From Micromonospora sp. NBC_00389 (lineage in GTDB: Bacteria > Actinomycetota > Actinomycetes > Mycobacteriales > Micromonosporaceae), in contig NZ_CP107947.1 of the NCBI RefSeq assembly GCF_036059255.1, positions 868,001 through 932,000 of the forward strand: DNA of 64,000 bases, written 5' to 3'. Both the position numbers and the translations under genes were made by a program. Under the pieces are notes generated by a model. It was not told the DNA's origin. It searched no databases and saw nothing but the letters and a program-made list of their open reading frames with translations. Below are positions 42,551-49,948 of this stretch, in pieces (within the stretch, counting starts at the first letter, position 1; each line of letters opens with the position of its first letter).

Positions 42551-43384
42551 TCAGGCCGCCGGCCCGAACTCACAGAAAACCACCGAGGCGTCGTCGGTCG
42601 GCTTGTGCCGGCGCAGCCGGTCGGGGTGGTCGCGCTCGGCGTCCCGAACCCGATCGAGCAACGCGCCCGGGCCGTCGGCGCTCAACATGTCCAGCAGCCC
42701 GGCCCAGTCGGTCAGCCCGAACTGCTCGACCGCGCTGGACGCGCCGTCGCTGAGCAGCGCCGCCCGGCGCACCGCCGCCGGGCCTCGCCGGGGCAACGTC
42801 CCGGTCACCGCGTGGAAGGCCGCGTCCGGGTCGGCCGCCGCCACCCAGTAGCCGTGTGTGCGGTTCATCCGCTCCCGCTGGACGCCCACGGCCTGGCGAA
42901 ACCGGGTGACCGGGTCGGCGGCGCCGGCCGGCACGGTGGCGACGGTTCGGCGCAGCTCGGCCATCGCCGACTCCAGCCGATCGTCGGTCACCACGCTGAC
43001 CTGGCCGCCGGCGTCGAGCACCAGCGGGCTGTCGCAGAGCACCAGGTAGTCCACCTGGTCGCCACAGTCACGCAGCAGGCAGACGGTGCTGGATGGTGTG
43101 CCGGGATGGTCGAGATCGCACTGCCCGCCGTGGTCGGCGCGAACGGCGAGAATGGCCGCGGCCAGGTTGCTGGTCAGCCTGGCCGACGGGCGCGCCGCCT
43201 CGGCCACGCCGAGGCGGGCGGCCAGGTGCCGGACGTACCACTCCGGCCCGTGCACACAGCCGGTGTCGAAGCCCTCCGGCACGGTGGCGCCGTCCAGGAC
43301 GCCGACCAGCGGGCCGAACCGGAAGACCAGGTCCTCGTTCACCGGACGGCCGGGGGCCGGCGCGGACGCGGAACGAACCCGCAT
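42551..43384 (-). CDS. PP2C-like protein phosphatase domain protein
   Basis: 277 residues. N-E-D at the start followed by FGPLVGVLDGATVPEG, then YLVLCDSPLVLDAG and LLSDGASSAVEQFG, reproduces the spacing of the metal-binding aspartates in PP2C/SpoIIE-type Ser/Thr phosphatases, but the usual D-G-M/H-G box is altered to D-G-A-T. It may be active with other ligands or degenerate. The ATG at 43384 is the first Met that leaves the N-E-D motif intact. It is 25 bp after the DUF3618 gene on the same strand, so may belong to that operon. Confidence 0.65.
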   Translation of the reverse strand: MRVRSASAPAPGRPVNEDLVFRFGPLVGVLDGATVPEGFDTGCVHGPEWYVRHLAARLGVAEAARPSARLTSNLAAAILAVRADHGGQCDLDHPGTPSSTVCLLRDCGDQVDYLVLCDSPLVLDAGGQVSVVTDDRLESAMAELRRTVATVPAGAADPVTRFRQAVGVQRERMNRTHGYWVAAADPDAAFHAVTGTLPRRGPAAVRRAALLSDGASSAVEQFGLTDWAGLLDMLSADGPGALLDRVRDAERDHPDRLRRHKPTDDASVVFCEFGPAA

Positions 43385-43409
43385 CGGTGCCGGCCCCGGC
43401 CCGCTCGGG

Positions 43410-44063
43410 TCAGCGCTGCCGGAGGTCGTCGGCTGCCGCATGCGCCTGCCCCTGCACCTGACCGGCGGATGACCGGCTCTGCTCCCGGACCGCCGACATC
43501 CCCTGCTCGGCGGTGGACCGCACCGACTGCGCCGCCTGCTGCGCGGGCTCACGCAGGTTGTCCTGCATCTGGTGCCCGACCTGGCTCGCCTGTTCGCGCA
43601 GCTCACCGGAGTGTTCGGTCACCATGCTCCGGGCCTGGCCGGCGAGTTGCCGTTCCCGCCCGCTCGGTGGGACCAGCGAGGCGGCCAGCAGCCCGACGCC
43701 GAAGGCGACCAACCCGGCCGCCAATGGATTGCCCTGCGCCTGCTCGCGGGTCTGCCGCCCGAGCGACTGGGCCTCGTCCCGCGCCGAGTACACCGCACCC
43801 CGCGACTGCTGCCCCAACGACCGAGCCTCGTCGCGTACCGAACCGGCCATGTGCGACATCCGCTGGCTGGCCTCCTGCCCGCCATGGCTCGTGCTGCCCA
43901 TCACCTTCTCCTTCGCTCGGGTGAACGCGCCACGGGCCTCGCCCACGCGATCACCGGCGATCCGACGCGGATTCATCCTGTCGGTCAGCGCGTCGACATC
44001 GTTGCTCAACTCGTTGCGGGTCGTCTCGATCTCCCGCCGGATCCGATCCGGATCACTGGACAT
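43410..44063 (-). CDS. DUF3618 protein
   Basis: 217 residues. The N-terminal DPDRIRREIETTRNELSNDV is the DUF3618 signature, followed by a long Gln/Ser/Arg-rich helical region (apolipoprotein-like repeats, e.g. QAQSVRSTAEQGM-type), with one short hydrophobic helix (AAGLVAFGVGLLAASLV) in the middle. Such proteins may coat or stabilise the membrane under stress. The ATG has GGGAGG 9 nt upstream. Third gene of an operon with the helical protein and Holin-X. Confidence 0.82.
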   Translation of the reverse strand: MSSDPDRIRREIETTRNELSNDVDALTDRMNPRRIAGDRVGEARGAFTRAKEKVMGSTSHGGQEASQRMSHMAGSVRDEARSLGQQSRGAVYSARDEAQSLGRQTREQAQGNPLAAGLVAFGVGLLAASLVPPSGRERQLAGQARSMVTEHSGELREQASQVGHQMQDNLREPAQQAAQSVRSTAEQGMSAVREQSRSSAGQVQGQAHAAADDLRQR

Positions 44064-44085
44064 GACCTGTTTCCTCCCGACTCGT

Positions 44086-44481
44086 TCACCGACCCCGCAT
44101 GGCGTCCGGCAGTTCCCGGGCGGTCTGCTTCGTCCGGGGCAGCACCGCACGTGCCGCCCTCAGTTGGCTCCGCGCGTTGATGAAGAGGCCAGCGGCGACG
44201 ACGGCCCAGATGATCGCGACGATCAGTGCGGCCCAGCCCTGGTCCATCGTGTTGGACAGCCCCCACCAGGCGGCGTACGACACGAACAGCACGGCCAGGA
44301 ACCCGGCCAGCCCCGCCCCGCCGAACATGCCACCGGCCTTGCCGGCCTGGCTAGCCTCCTCGCGGAGCTCAGCCTTGGCCAGCTCGACCTCCTTGCGCAT
44401 CAGCGTGGAGAGGTCCCGGGTCACGTCACCCAGCAGGTCGCCGACCGAGGCCTGGGTCCGCTCCTTCTCCGGGGCGCTCAC
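44086..44481 (-). CDS. Phage holin family / Holin-X (DUF1469-like) membrane protein
   Basis: 131 residues. An amphipathic N-terminus (VGDLLGDVTRDLSTLMRKEV, then ELAKAELREEA) is the Holin-X signature and is followed by two membrane helices (GLAGFLAVLFVSYAAWWGL, and ALIVAIIWAVVAAGLFI). Despite the name these occur in cellular envelope operons and no phage gene is near. The GTG start overlaps the upstream stop in GTGA, so it is translationally coupled. Confidence 0.85.
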   Translation of the reverse strand: MSAPEKERTQASVGDLLGDVTRDLSTLMRKEVELAKAELREEASQAGKAGGMFGGAGLAGFLAVLFVSYAAWWGLSNTMDQGWAALIVAIIWAVVAAGLFINARSQLRAARAVLPRTKQTARELPDAMRGR

Positions 44482-45134
44482 GGTGCCACCCCGCCCGGCA
44501 GGTCCCGCTCCGGCCGGCCGACCGGCGAGGCGTTCTGCGCCCGGGCCACCCCGCTGTACGGCTGCTCGTACGGCTGCGGCCCGGCCCCGGCTGCCTGGCC
44601 CTGTGGGGCCGGTGGGCCGCCTGACATCCCTCCATCGCCACTGCTGGTCAGACCACGGGTGAGCCGCCCGACCAGCAACCCGGCCACCGCAGCGCCGGCT
44701 AGGAAGGTGCCGGGATGCTGCCGGGCGTACGTACGCACGTCGTCCAGTACCTCACCGGGCTCCCGTCCGTCGAGCCAACCGGCGGCACGTTGGGCGGCGT
44801 CCGCCGCCCGGCGGACCGCCTGGCCGGCCAACCCGGAGTCGCCGTCCCGTTCGGCCATGGAGTTGAGCCCCTGGCCCAGGTCGCGCAGCCCGTCGACGGC
44901 CCGTTGCTGTTGCGACCGGGCCTGCTCACGCAGTTGGTTGGTGGCCTCCCCGGTCAGGTGCTGGGCCTGCTGGCGCGCCTCGGACGCTACCTGCCCACCC
45001 TGCTCAGCGGCGGCGTGGGCGACCTGGCCGCCGGCCTGTGCGGCCTGCTGCCCGACCCGAGACGCCTCCTGCCGAGCCTGCTGCCCGGTGCCGGTCGCAC
45101 CCTGCGGTGGCCGGCTCGGGTTGGTACCCGTCAT
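44478..45134 (-). CDS. Helical Gln/Ala-rich envelope-associated protein
   Basis: 218 residues. The first 140 are a highly charged amphipathic helix with near-heptad Gln/Ala/Arg repeats (e.g. QQARQEASRVGQQAAQAG), then a glycine-rich hydrophobic segment (TFLAGAAVAGLLVGRLT) and a Pro/Gly/Gln tail. No enzyme motif. As first gene of the operon with Holin-X and DUF3618 it probably acts in membrane or envelope maintenance. The ATG has GGGGGGAGGGG 3 nt upstream. Confidence 0.72.
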   Translation of the reverse strand: MTGTNPSRPPQGATGTGQQARQEASRVGQQAAQAGGQVAHAAAEQGGQVASEARQQAQHLTGEATNQLREQARSQQQRAVDGLRDLGQGLNSMAERDGDSGLAGQAVRRAADAAQRAAGWLDGREPGEVLDDVRTYARQHPGTFLAGAAVAGLLVGRLTRGLTSSGDGGMSGGPPAPQGQAAGAGPQPYEQPYSGVARAQNASPVGRPERDLPGGVAP

Positions 45135-45254
45135 AAGCCCCTCCCCCCGTCGGCCCGGAGCCCCCTGACGGCGGCCCGGTACCCGTCCCGCCTACCCGTC
45201 GCATCTGGCGACATGCTTTCGCCGGCTGCGACGGACCGGGCACCGGGGAGGCGG

Positions 45255-45286
45255 TTCGCAAGTGGGCATCATTCACCACTGGCGAA
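45255..45286. terminator. Hairpin between the DUF3263 gene and the helical-protein operon
   Basis: TTCGCAAGTGG (45255-45265) and CCACTGGCGAA (45276-45286) pair with one mismatch around 10 nt. A second, overlapping option pairs GGCGAA (45281-45286) with TTCGCC (45293-45298). Possible terminator of the DUF3263 gene or a leader switch. Confidence 0.45.
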
Positions 45287-45318
45287 ACGTTCTTCGCCAT
45301 CCGCCGCAACGGACGCGG

Positions 45319-45723
45319 TCAGCGGCGGCGGTTGCGGGCGCGCGACGAGCGGAGTCGACGGAGCCGGCCAATCAGCACGGGGTCGGCGACGAGTGCCGCC
45401 GGGTTGTCGAGCAGCGCGTTGAGGAGTTGGTAGTACCGGGTCGAGGACACCCCGAAGGTGTCCCGGACGGACTGCTCCTTGGCGCCGGCGTGCCGCCACC
45501 ACTGCTGCTCGAAGGCGAGGATGGCCCGTTCCCGCTCGGTCAACCCCGCCGCCGACGCGGTGGGTTCGGCATCGTCCCTGGCATCTGGCGCGAGGTCGTC
45601 GGTGTTCTCGTCGGCCGGTGCCGGCCGGGGTGTCGGGACGATCGGCCCGCCACCAGCCGCCACGTGGCCCGGACGAGCGTCGGTGGACGGCTCGGGGGCG
45701 GCGGGGGTGGCGTCGGCGGGCAT
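45319..45723 (-). CDS. DUF3263 protein
   Basis: 134 residues. The Pro/Ala-rich first half is probably disordered; the second half is the small helical DUF3263 domain, LTERERAILAFEQQWWRHAG and VRDTFGVSSTRYYQLLNALL, ending in a basic tail (RRLRSSRARNRRR) that could bind nucleic acid. The domain resembles a helix-turn-helix of sigma-factor region 4 type, but no function is established. The ATG is leaderless (TAGGCT 7 nt upstream). Confidence 0.85.
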   Translation of the reverse strand: MPADATPAAPEPSTDARPGHVAAGGGPIVPTPRPAPADENTDDLAPDARDDAEPTASAAGLTERERAILAFEQQWWRHAGAKEQSVRDTFGVSSTRYYQLLNALLDNPAALVADPVLIGRLRRLRSSRARNRRR

Positions 45724-45730
45724 GGCACTC

Positions 45731-45736
45731 AGCCTA
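45731..45736 (-). promoter_or_regulatory. -10 box of the DUF3263 gene (leaderless)
   Basis: TAGGCT on the minus strand, 7 nt before the ATG at 45723. Confidence 0.5.
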
Positions 45737-45765
45737 ACCAGGGTCGACCCGGGTCGCAGCAGCCG

Positions 45766-45816
45766 GCGCGGCCGGCCCCGCACCGCCGGGAACCCCGACG
45801 GCCGGGCCGGCCGCGC
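45766..45816 (-). terminator. Strong hairpin after the ABC exporter operon
   Basis: GCGCGGCCGGCCC (45766-45778) and GGGCCGGCCGCGC (45804-45816) are perfectly complementary over 13 bp, 8 nt beyond the permease stop. Confidence 0.8.
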
Positions 45817-45824
45817 CGCACCGG

Positions 45825-46841
45825 TCAGGAGATGTCGCGCCGACGGATCGCCCAGAGGGCCGCGCCGAGGATCACCACCACCCCGACGGAGAGCAGCACC
45901 GAGGACTGCTGCCAGGTGATGTCCAGGGTCTCCGGTTTGCACTCGCCGTAGTAGGTGGCGTTACAGGAGTCCCAGTCCTGCAGGGTGACCGTCTTCGTCA
46001 TCCAGGCCAGCACGTACGTGGGCAGCAGCCATGCCTCGGTCCACCGCACACTGGCCATCTCCAGCAGGATGCCCAGGCCGAACTGGCCGACCACCATCAC
46101 CGCCACCACGCCGCCGAGAGCCATCGCGGTGTGCCGGCCCAGCGAGGCCAGCGCGAAGCCGATGGTGGTGAGCACCAGTACCAGCACGACACCGCGCAGC
46201 CCGGTGAGGGCGAACGACTGCCAGGCCCCGGAGGTCATCTTCTCGGTGCTACCCCGGAACGCGGCGACCGCCCAGAACCCGGCGAACCAGAGCACTGCGG
46301 CGGGCAGCGTCACCGCCAGAATGCCGGTGAGCAGCGCGGCCAGTTTGGTGAGCAGCACGGTGAGTCGCTTCGGTCGCCAGAGCAGCAGGTTCATCATGCC
46401 GCCGGTGCTCCACTCGGCGCCGACGAAGGACGCGCCGACCACGAACCCGACCAGGGCGAGGATTGCTGCAAACGGGATCAGCGTCTCGGGGAACGTCTCA
46501 CGGAAGTTGAACGTGGAGGGCAGGAACCACTCCGCCTGGATCTGGTCGCGGGGCGGCGGCGTGATCACCGAGCAGTCGTCGGGGTAGCGGCCGTCGTTCG
46601 GCGTGCCGGCGGTCTTGGCCTGCTCGCAGTTGACGCGCTCCTGCTCGCTCCAGCGCACCTGCTCCTGGTAGCTCTGCTCGGCCTGGCGCTCGGCCTGGGC
46701 CAGCTGATCGGTGCCGATCTTCTGGTTCGTGAAGAACACCCCGATCACCACTGCGGCCAGCACCAGCAGGCCGAGCAGCGACATGTAGCGGGTGAAACGC
46801 CGCTTGGCCAGCCGGCGCAGCTCCGTACGATAGAGGCTCAC
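45825..46841 (-). CDS. ABC-2 transporter permease
   Basis: 338 residues. One membrane helix near the N-terminus (YMSLLGLLVLAAVVIGVFF), a long extracytoplasmic loop with two cysteines (RVNCEQAKTAG, PDDCSVITPP), then five helices including GASFVGAEWSTGGMMNLLLW, the permease motif that follows a Gly-Glu in this family. A second cysteine pair (DSCNATYYGECKPE) lies in a late loop, so disulfides are likely. The GTG at 46841 overlaps the ATPase stop in GTGA; GGAGGAGG lies 9 nt upstream. Confidence 0.87.
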   Translation of the reverse strand: MSLYRTELRRLAKRRFTRYMSLLGLLVLAAVVIGVFFTNQKIGTDQLAQAERQAEQSYQEQVRWSEQERVNCEQAKTAGTPNDGRYPDDCSVITPPPRDQIQAEWFLPSTFNFRETFPETLIPFAAILALVGFVVGASFVGAEWSTGGMMNLLLWRPKRLTVLLTKLAALLTGILAVTLPAAVLWFAGFWAVAAFRGSTEKMTSGAWQSFALTGLRGVVLVLVLTTIGFALASLGRHTAMALGGVVAVMVVGQFGLGILLEMASVRWTEAWLLPTYVLAWMTKTVTLQDWDSCNATYYGECKPETLDITWQQSSVLLSVGVVVILGAALWAIRRRDIS

Positions 46842-47845
46842 GCGCCCCACCCTCCTCCGGTGGCGGGCTGACCCGTCCCACCGACCTTCGTGGACTCGTC
46901 GACCTGCCGGTTCTGTCCGGGTACCGGCGCGGTGGCGGTCAGTTCGAGGAAGACGCTCTCCAGGTCCACGGCGACCGGGGCCAGCTCGCTGACGTAGAGG
47001 TTGTGCTCGGCGAGCAGCCGGGTCACCGTGGCCGGCTTGTCGACGCCGGCCAGCATCAGGTGGTCCGGGTGGCCGGTGACCCGGATCCCGGCCCGGGTGA
47101 GCGCGTCGGTGGCCGCCGGCAGGTCGCTGACCGCCTCCAGCCGGACCAGGACGGCACCGGACGAGTGCTGGGCGAGCACCTCGTCGACCGGGCCGAAGGC
47201 GACCCGCCGGCCCAGCGAGATGATGGTGACCGAGTCGCAGATCAGCTGGATCTCGCCGAGGATGTGGCTGGACAGCACCACGGTCATCCCGGATTCGGCG
47301 AGCGTCCGCATCAACGTGCGCATCTCCCGGATGCCGCCCGGGTCGAGGCCGTTGGCCGGCTCGTCGAGGATGAGCAGATTCGGGTTCTTCAGTAGGGCGG
47401 AGGCGACGGCGAGCCGCTGCTTCATGCCCAGCGAGTACGTCTTGACCCGCTCGCCGGCCCGGTCGCGCAGCCCGACGAGCTCCAGCACCTCGTCGACCCG
47501 GGTGACCGGCACCTCGCCGGCCCCGGCCAGCAGAGACAGCGTGTCCCGCGCCGAGAAGTGCGGGAAGAACTGCGGGCTTTCCACGATGGCGCCGACACGA
47601 CCGGCGACGGTGGGCAGCGCGTCGGGCACCTCGTGCCCGAGCAGCGCCATCCGGCCGCCGTCGGGTCGGATCAGGCCGAGCAGCGTACGCAGCGTGGTGG
47701 TCTTGCCGGACCCGTTGGGACCCAGGAAGCCGTGCACCTGCCCCGCGTCGACCCGCATGTCGAAACCGTCGAGCGCGTTGCGGGTGCCGCGTCGACGACT
47801 CTTGTACGTCTTACGTAGACCTTCGATCTCCAGGACAGCTGGCAA
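46838..47845 (-). CDS. ABC transporter ATP-binding protein
   Basis: 335 residues. Complete ATPase: Walker A GPNGSGKTTTLRTL, Q-loop VESPQFF, signature YSLGMKQRLAVASAL, Walker B NLLILDEPANGLDP, His-switch SSHIL. The C-terminal 100 residues are the accessory domain of ABC-2-type exporters. TTG at 47845 is chosen because GGGAGG lies 6 nt upstream; upstream in-frame codons are inside the promoter repeats. Coupled to the permease gene. Confidence 0.88.
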   Translation of the reverse strand: MPAVLEIEGLRKTYKSRRRGTRNALDGFDMRVDAGQVHGFLGPNGSGKTTTLRTLLGLIRPDGGRMALLGHEVPDALPTVAGRVGAIVESPQFFPHFSARDTLSLLAGAGEVPVTRVDEVLELVGLRDRAGERVKTYSLGMKQRLAVASALLKNPNLLILDEPANGLDPGGIREMRTLMRTLAESGMTVVLSSHILGEIQLICDSVTIISLGRRVAFGPVDEVLAQHSSGAVLVRLEAVSDLPAATDALTRAGIRVTGHPDHLMLAGVDKPATVTRLLAEHNLYVSELAPVAVDLESVFLELTATAPVPGQNRQVDESTKVGGTGQPATGGGWGA

Positions 47846-47881
47846 GCTGCACCTCCCCCGATGATGGGCGTGACAGCCGAC

Positions 47882-47920
47882 ACCATACGCGGTATGCAGC
47901 GGTGCGCAATACGCGGTATG
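47882..47920 (-). promoter_or_regulatory. Promoter with two direct-repeat operators for the ABC exporter operon
   Basis: CATACGCGGTATG (47884-47896) and AATACGCGGTATG (47908-47920) are dyad-containing sites 24 bp apart. On the minus strand TTGCGC (complement 47904-47909) and TATGGT (47882-47887), 16 nt apart, fit -35 and -10 boxes, so both sites cover the promoter. The pattern resembles GntR/YtrA-type operators, but no such regulator is encoded nearby. Confidence 0.6.
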
Positions 47921-47965
47921 CATCGGCGCGCCGAAGGAGGTAATTGATAGACGGAGAGTGACCGG

Positions 47966-48751
47966 TCAGGCGCAGACGACCTGCACGCCGGCGGCGCGGA
48001 ACGCGTCCACCACCTCCGGGGCGGCACCGGAGTCGGTCACCAGCGTCTCCACCCGCTCGACCGGGCAGATCCGGGCGAAGGCGTGACCCCCCAACTTGGA
48101 CGAGTCCGCGATGATCACCACCCGCTTGGCGCGGGCCACCATCAGGTTGTTCATCGCCGCCTCCCCCTCGTGGTGGGCGGCGGCGCCGAGCTGCGGATCG
48201 ATCGCGTCCACACCGAGCAGCGCGACGTCCAGGGTGACCTCACGCAGCAGCGCCCCGCCCAGCGGGCCGACCAGCTCGAACGACTTGGGACGCACCACCC
48301 CGCCGGCCACCACGACCTTCATCCGCGACCGGACCAGCAGTTCGTTGGCGATGTTCAGCGCGTTGGTCACCACGGTGAGCTGGGCACCCTCGGCGCTGGT
48401 GTTCAGATCCGGCCGGACGGCCAGCGCCCGGGCCACCTCGGTGCTGGTGGTGCCGCCGTTCAGGCCGACCACGGTGCCGGGCGTGACGAGCGCCGCGGCG
48501 GCGGCGCCGATCCGCTGCTTCTCCGCCGAGTGCTTGGCGGTCTTGTAGCGCAGCGGCAGGTCGTACGAGACCCCGTTGGCCACCGCACCACCCCGGGTCC
48601 TGGTGATCATCTGCTGCTGGGCAAGCTGGTCGAAGTCGCGGCGAATGGTGGCCTGGGAGACGTCCAGCCGCTCAGCGGCCGCCTCGACGCTGACCCGGCC
48701 GTTGTCGGTCAGCATCTCGAGCAGGGCGTTCCATCTGGCGTACCGGTCCAC
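47966..48751 (-). CDS. DeoR-family transcriptional regulator
   Basis: 261 residues. N-terminal HTH_DeoR (RWNALLEMLTDNGRVSVEAA, then AERLDVSQATIRRDFDQL) and a C-terminal DeoRC sugar-phosphate sensor with GLNGGTTSTEVARAL and LLGVDAIDPQLG. DeoR regulators bind phosphorylated sugars and repress sugar operons. It is divergent from the amino-sugar genes and should control them, with N-acetylglucosamine-6-phosphate or a related phosphosugar as likely effector. The GTG at 48751 has GGAGG 9 nt upstream; a longer version from 48802 lacks such a site. Confidence 0.87.
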   Translation of the reverse strand: MDRYARWNALLEMLTDNGRVSVEAAAERLDVSQATIRRDFDQLAQQQMITRTRGGAVANGVSYDLPLRYKTAKHSAEKQRIGAAAAALVTPGTVVGLNGGTTSTEVARALAVRPDLNTSAEGAQLTVVTNALNIANELLVRSRMKVVVAGGVVRPKSFELVGPLGGALLREVTLDVALLGVDAIDPQLGAAAHHEGEAAMNNLMVARAKRVVIIADSSKLGGHAFARICPVERVETLVTDSGAAPEVVDAFRAAGVQVVCA

Positions 48752-48805
48752 CGCGGGGGTCCTCCCACTGACTGCACGAACGGTGATTGATTGCGTGCAC
48801 ACTAG

Positions 48806-48925
48806 TGCGCGAAACTAGGCTTGCGCAAAAGACCGGCCTGCGCGATCGGCTGGTCGGTTGCCACGGCCACCCAGTTTCGCGCAGAATGACGCGCGAAATA
48901 CGGGTGTAACGAGCCGTATTGCGCA
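48806..48925. promoter_or_regulatory. Operator cluster between the DeoR gene and the amino-sugar operon
   Basis: TGCGCGAAAC (48806-48815) recurs as a perfect inverted copy GTTTCGCGCA (48874-48883). Related half-sites are TTGCGCAAAA (48821-48830), GCGCGAAAT (48891-48899) and TTGCGCA (48919-48925). Regularly spaced GCGC-containing sites on both sides suit a DeoR tetramer and DNA looping. Confidence 0.6.
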
Positions 48926-48951
48926 CCGGCCGGCCCTGCGAGGAGTTTCCC

Positions 48952-49881
48952 ATGGCATACGTGGACGCGGAGATCGCGAGCCAACCCGACTGCTGGCGGG
49001 AGGCGGCCGACCTGGCCGGCGTCGTGCGTGGTGACCTGCCGCGCCCCGGCGAGCGGGTCGCCGTCGTCGGCTGCGGCACGTCGTGGTTCATGGCGATGGC
49101 GTACGCGGCCCGCCGCGAGCAGGCCGGCCAGGGCGAGACCGACGCGTTCCAGGCATCCGAGTTCCCCGTCGGCCGCCGCTACGACCGGCTGATCGCGATC
49201 ACCCGTTCCGGCACCACCACCGAGGTGCTGGAGCTGCTGGCCGCGCTGCGCGGGCTGGTGCCCAGCACCGTCATCGTCGGCGACCCGGCGTCCCCGGCGG
49301 TCGACCTGGCCAACGCCGCGGTGACCATGCCCTTCGCCGACGAGCGATCGGTGGTGCAGACCCGCTTCGCGACCACCGCGCTGGCCCTGCTCCGGGCCAA
49401 CCTCGGCGACCCGGTGACCGCCCTCGCCGCCGACGCCGAGGTGGCCGTGCGCGCCCCGCTGCCGATCGATCCGGCCACCATCGGGCAGGTCACCTTCCTC
49501 GGTCGGGGGTGGACGGTCGGGCTGGCCCAGGAGGCCGCGCTGAAGTGCCGCGAGGCGGCCACCTTCTGGGCCGAGGCGTACCCGGCGATGGACTACCGGC
49601 ACGGACCCATCTCGATCGCCGCGCCCGGCCGGCTGGTCTGGGCGTTCGGCGAACTGCCCGACGGGCTGCCCGAGGACGTGGCCGCCACCGGCGCGGCCTT
49701 CGTACACAGCCGCACGCACGGGTGCCGCACGGTGCTGGGCAGTTGGGCCGCCGGCCGGACCCCGGTCGACCCGATGGCCGACCTGATCCTCGCCCAGCGC
49801 TTCGCGGTGGCCCTGGCGACCAGCCGGGGTCTCGACCCGGACGCGCCCCGTCACCTGACCCGGTCGGTGGTGCTGGCATGA
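48952..49881 (+). CDS. SIS-domain sugar isomerase/deaminase-like protein
   Basis: 309 residues with two SIS domains: AVVGCGTSWFMAMAYAARRE and LIAITRSGTTTEVLELLAAL in the first, and VTFLGRGWTVGLAQEAALKC with YPAMDYRHGPISIAAPG in the second, as in the isomerase half of GlmS and AgaS/NagB-like enzymes. There is no glutaminase domain, so it probably isomerises or deaminates an amino-sugar phosphate. AGGAG is 7 nt before the ATG. First gene of the SIS, ROK, NagA operon. Confidence 0.85.
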   Translation: MAYVDAEIASQPDCWREAADLAGVVRGDLPRPGERVAVVGCGTSWFMAMAYAARREQAGQGETDAFQASEFPVGRRYDRLIAITRSGTTTEVLELLAALRGLVPSTVIVGDPASPAVDLANAAVTMPFADERSVVQTRFATTALALLRANLGDPVTALAADAEVAVRAPLPIDPATIGQVTFLGRGWTVGLAQEAALKCREAATFWAEAYPAMDYRHGPISIAAPGRLVWAFGELPDGLPEDVAATGAAFVHSRTHGCRTVLGSWAAGRTPVDPMADLILAQRFAVALATSRGLDPDAPRHLTRSVVLA

Positions 49882-49948
49882 GCGAGCGAACCATCAGGCA
49901 CCGCAGCGTGGCGCGAAGCGTCGGCACGGAGCGCAGCGGAGTGCCGAC
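49873..49948 (+). repeat. Hairpin-bearing spacer at the SIS stop and kinase start
   Basis: GTCGGCAC (49920-49927) and GTGCCGAC (49941-49948) form an 8-bp hairpin immediately before the GTG at 49949. The flanks repeat TGAGCGA: once at the SIS stop region and once at the kinase start. The arrangement looks like an insertion or duplication that moved a start site. Confidence 0.4.

Noticed and set aside
44086..44481. Prophage (holin annotation)
   Set aside because: The Holin-X family is cellular in actinomycetes and no phage structural, integrase or lysin genes are near.
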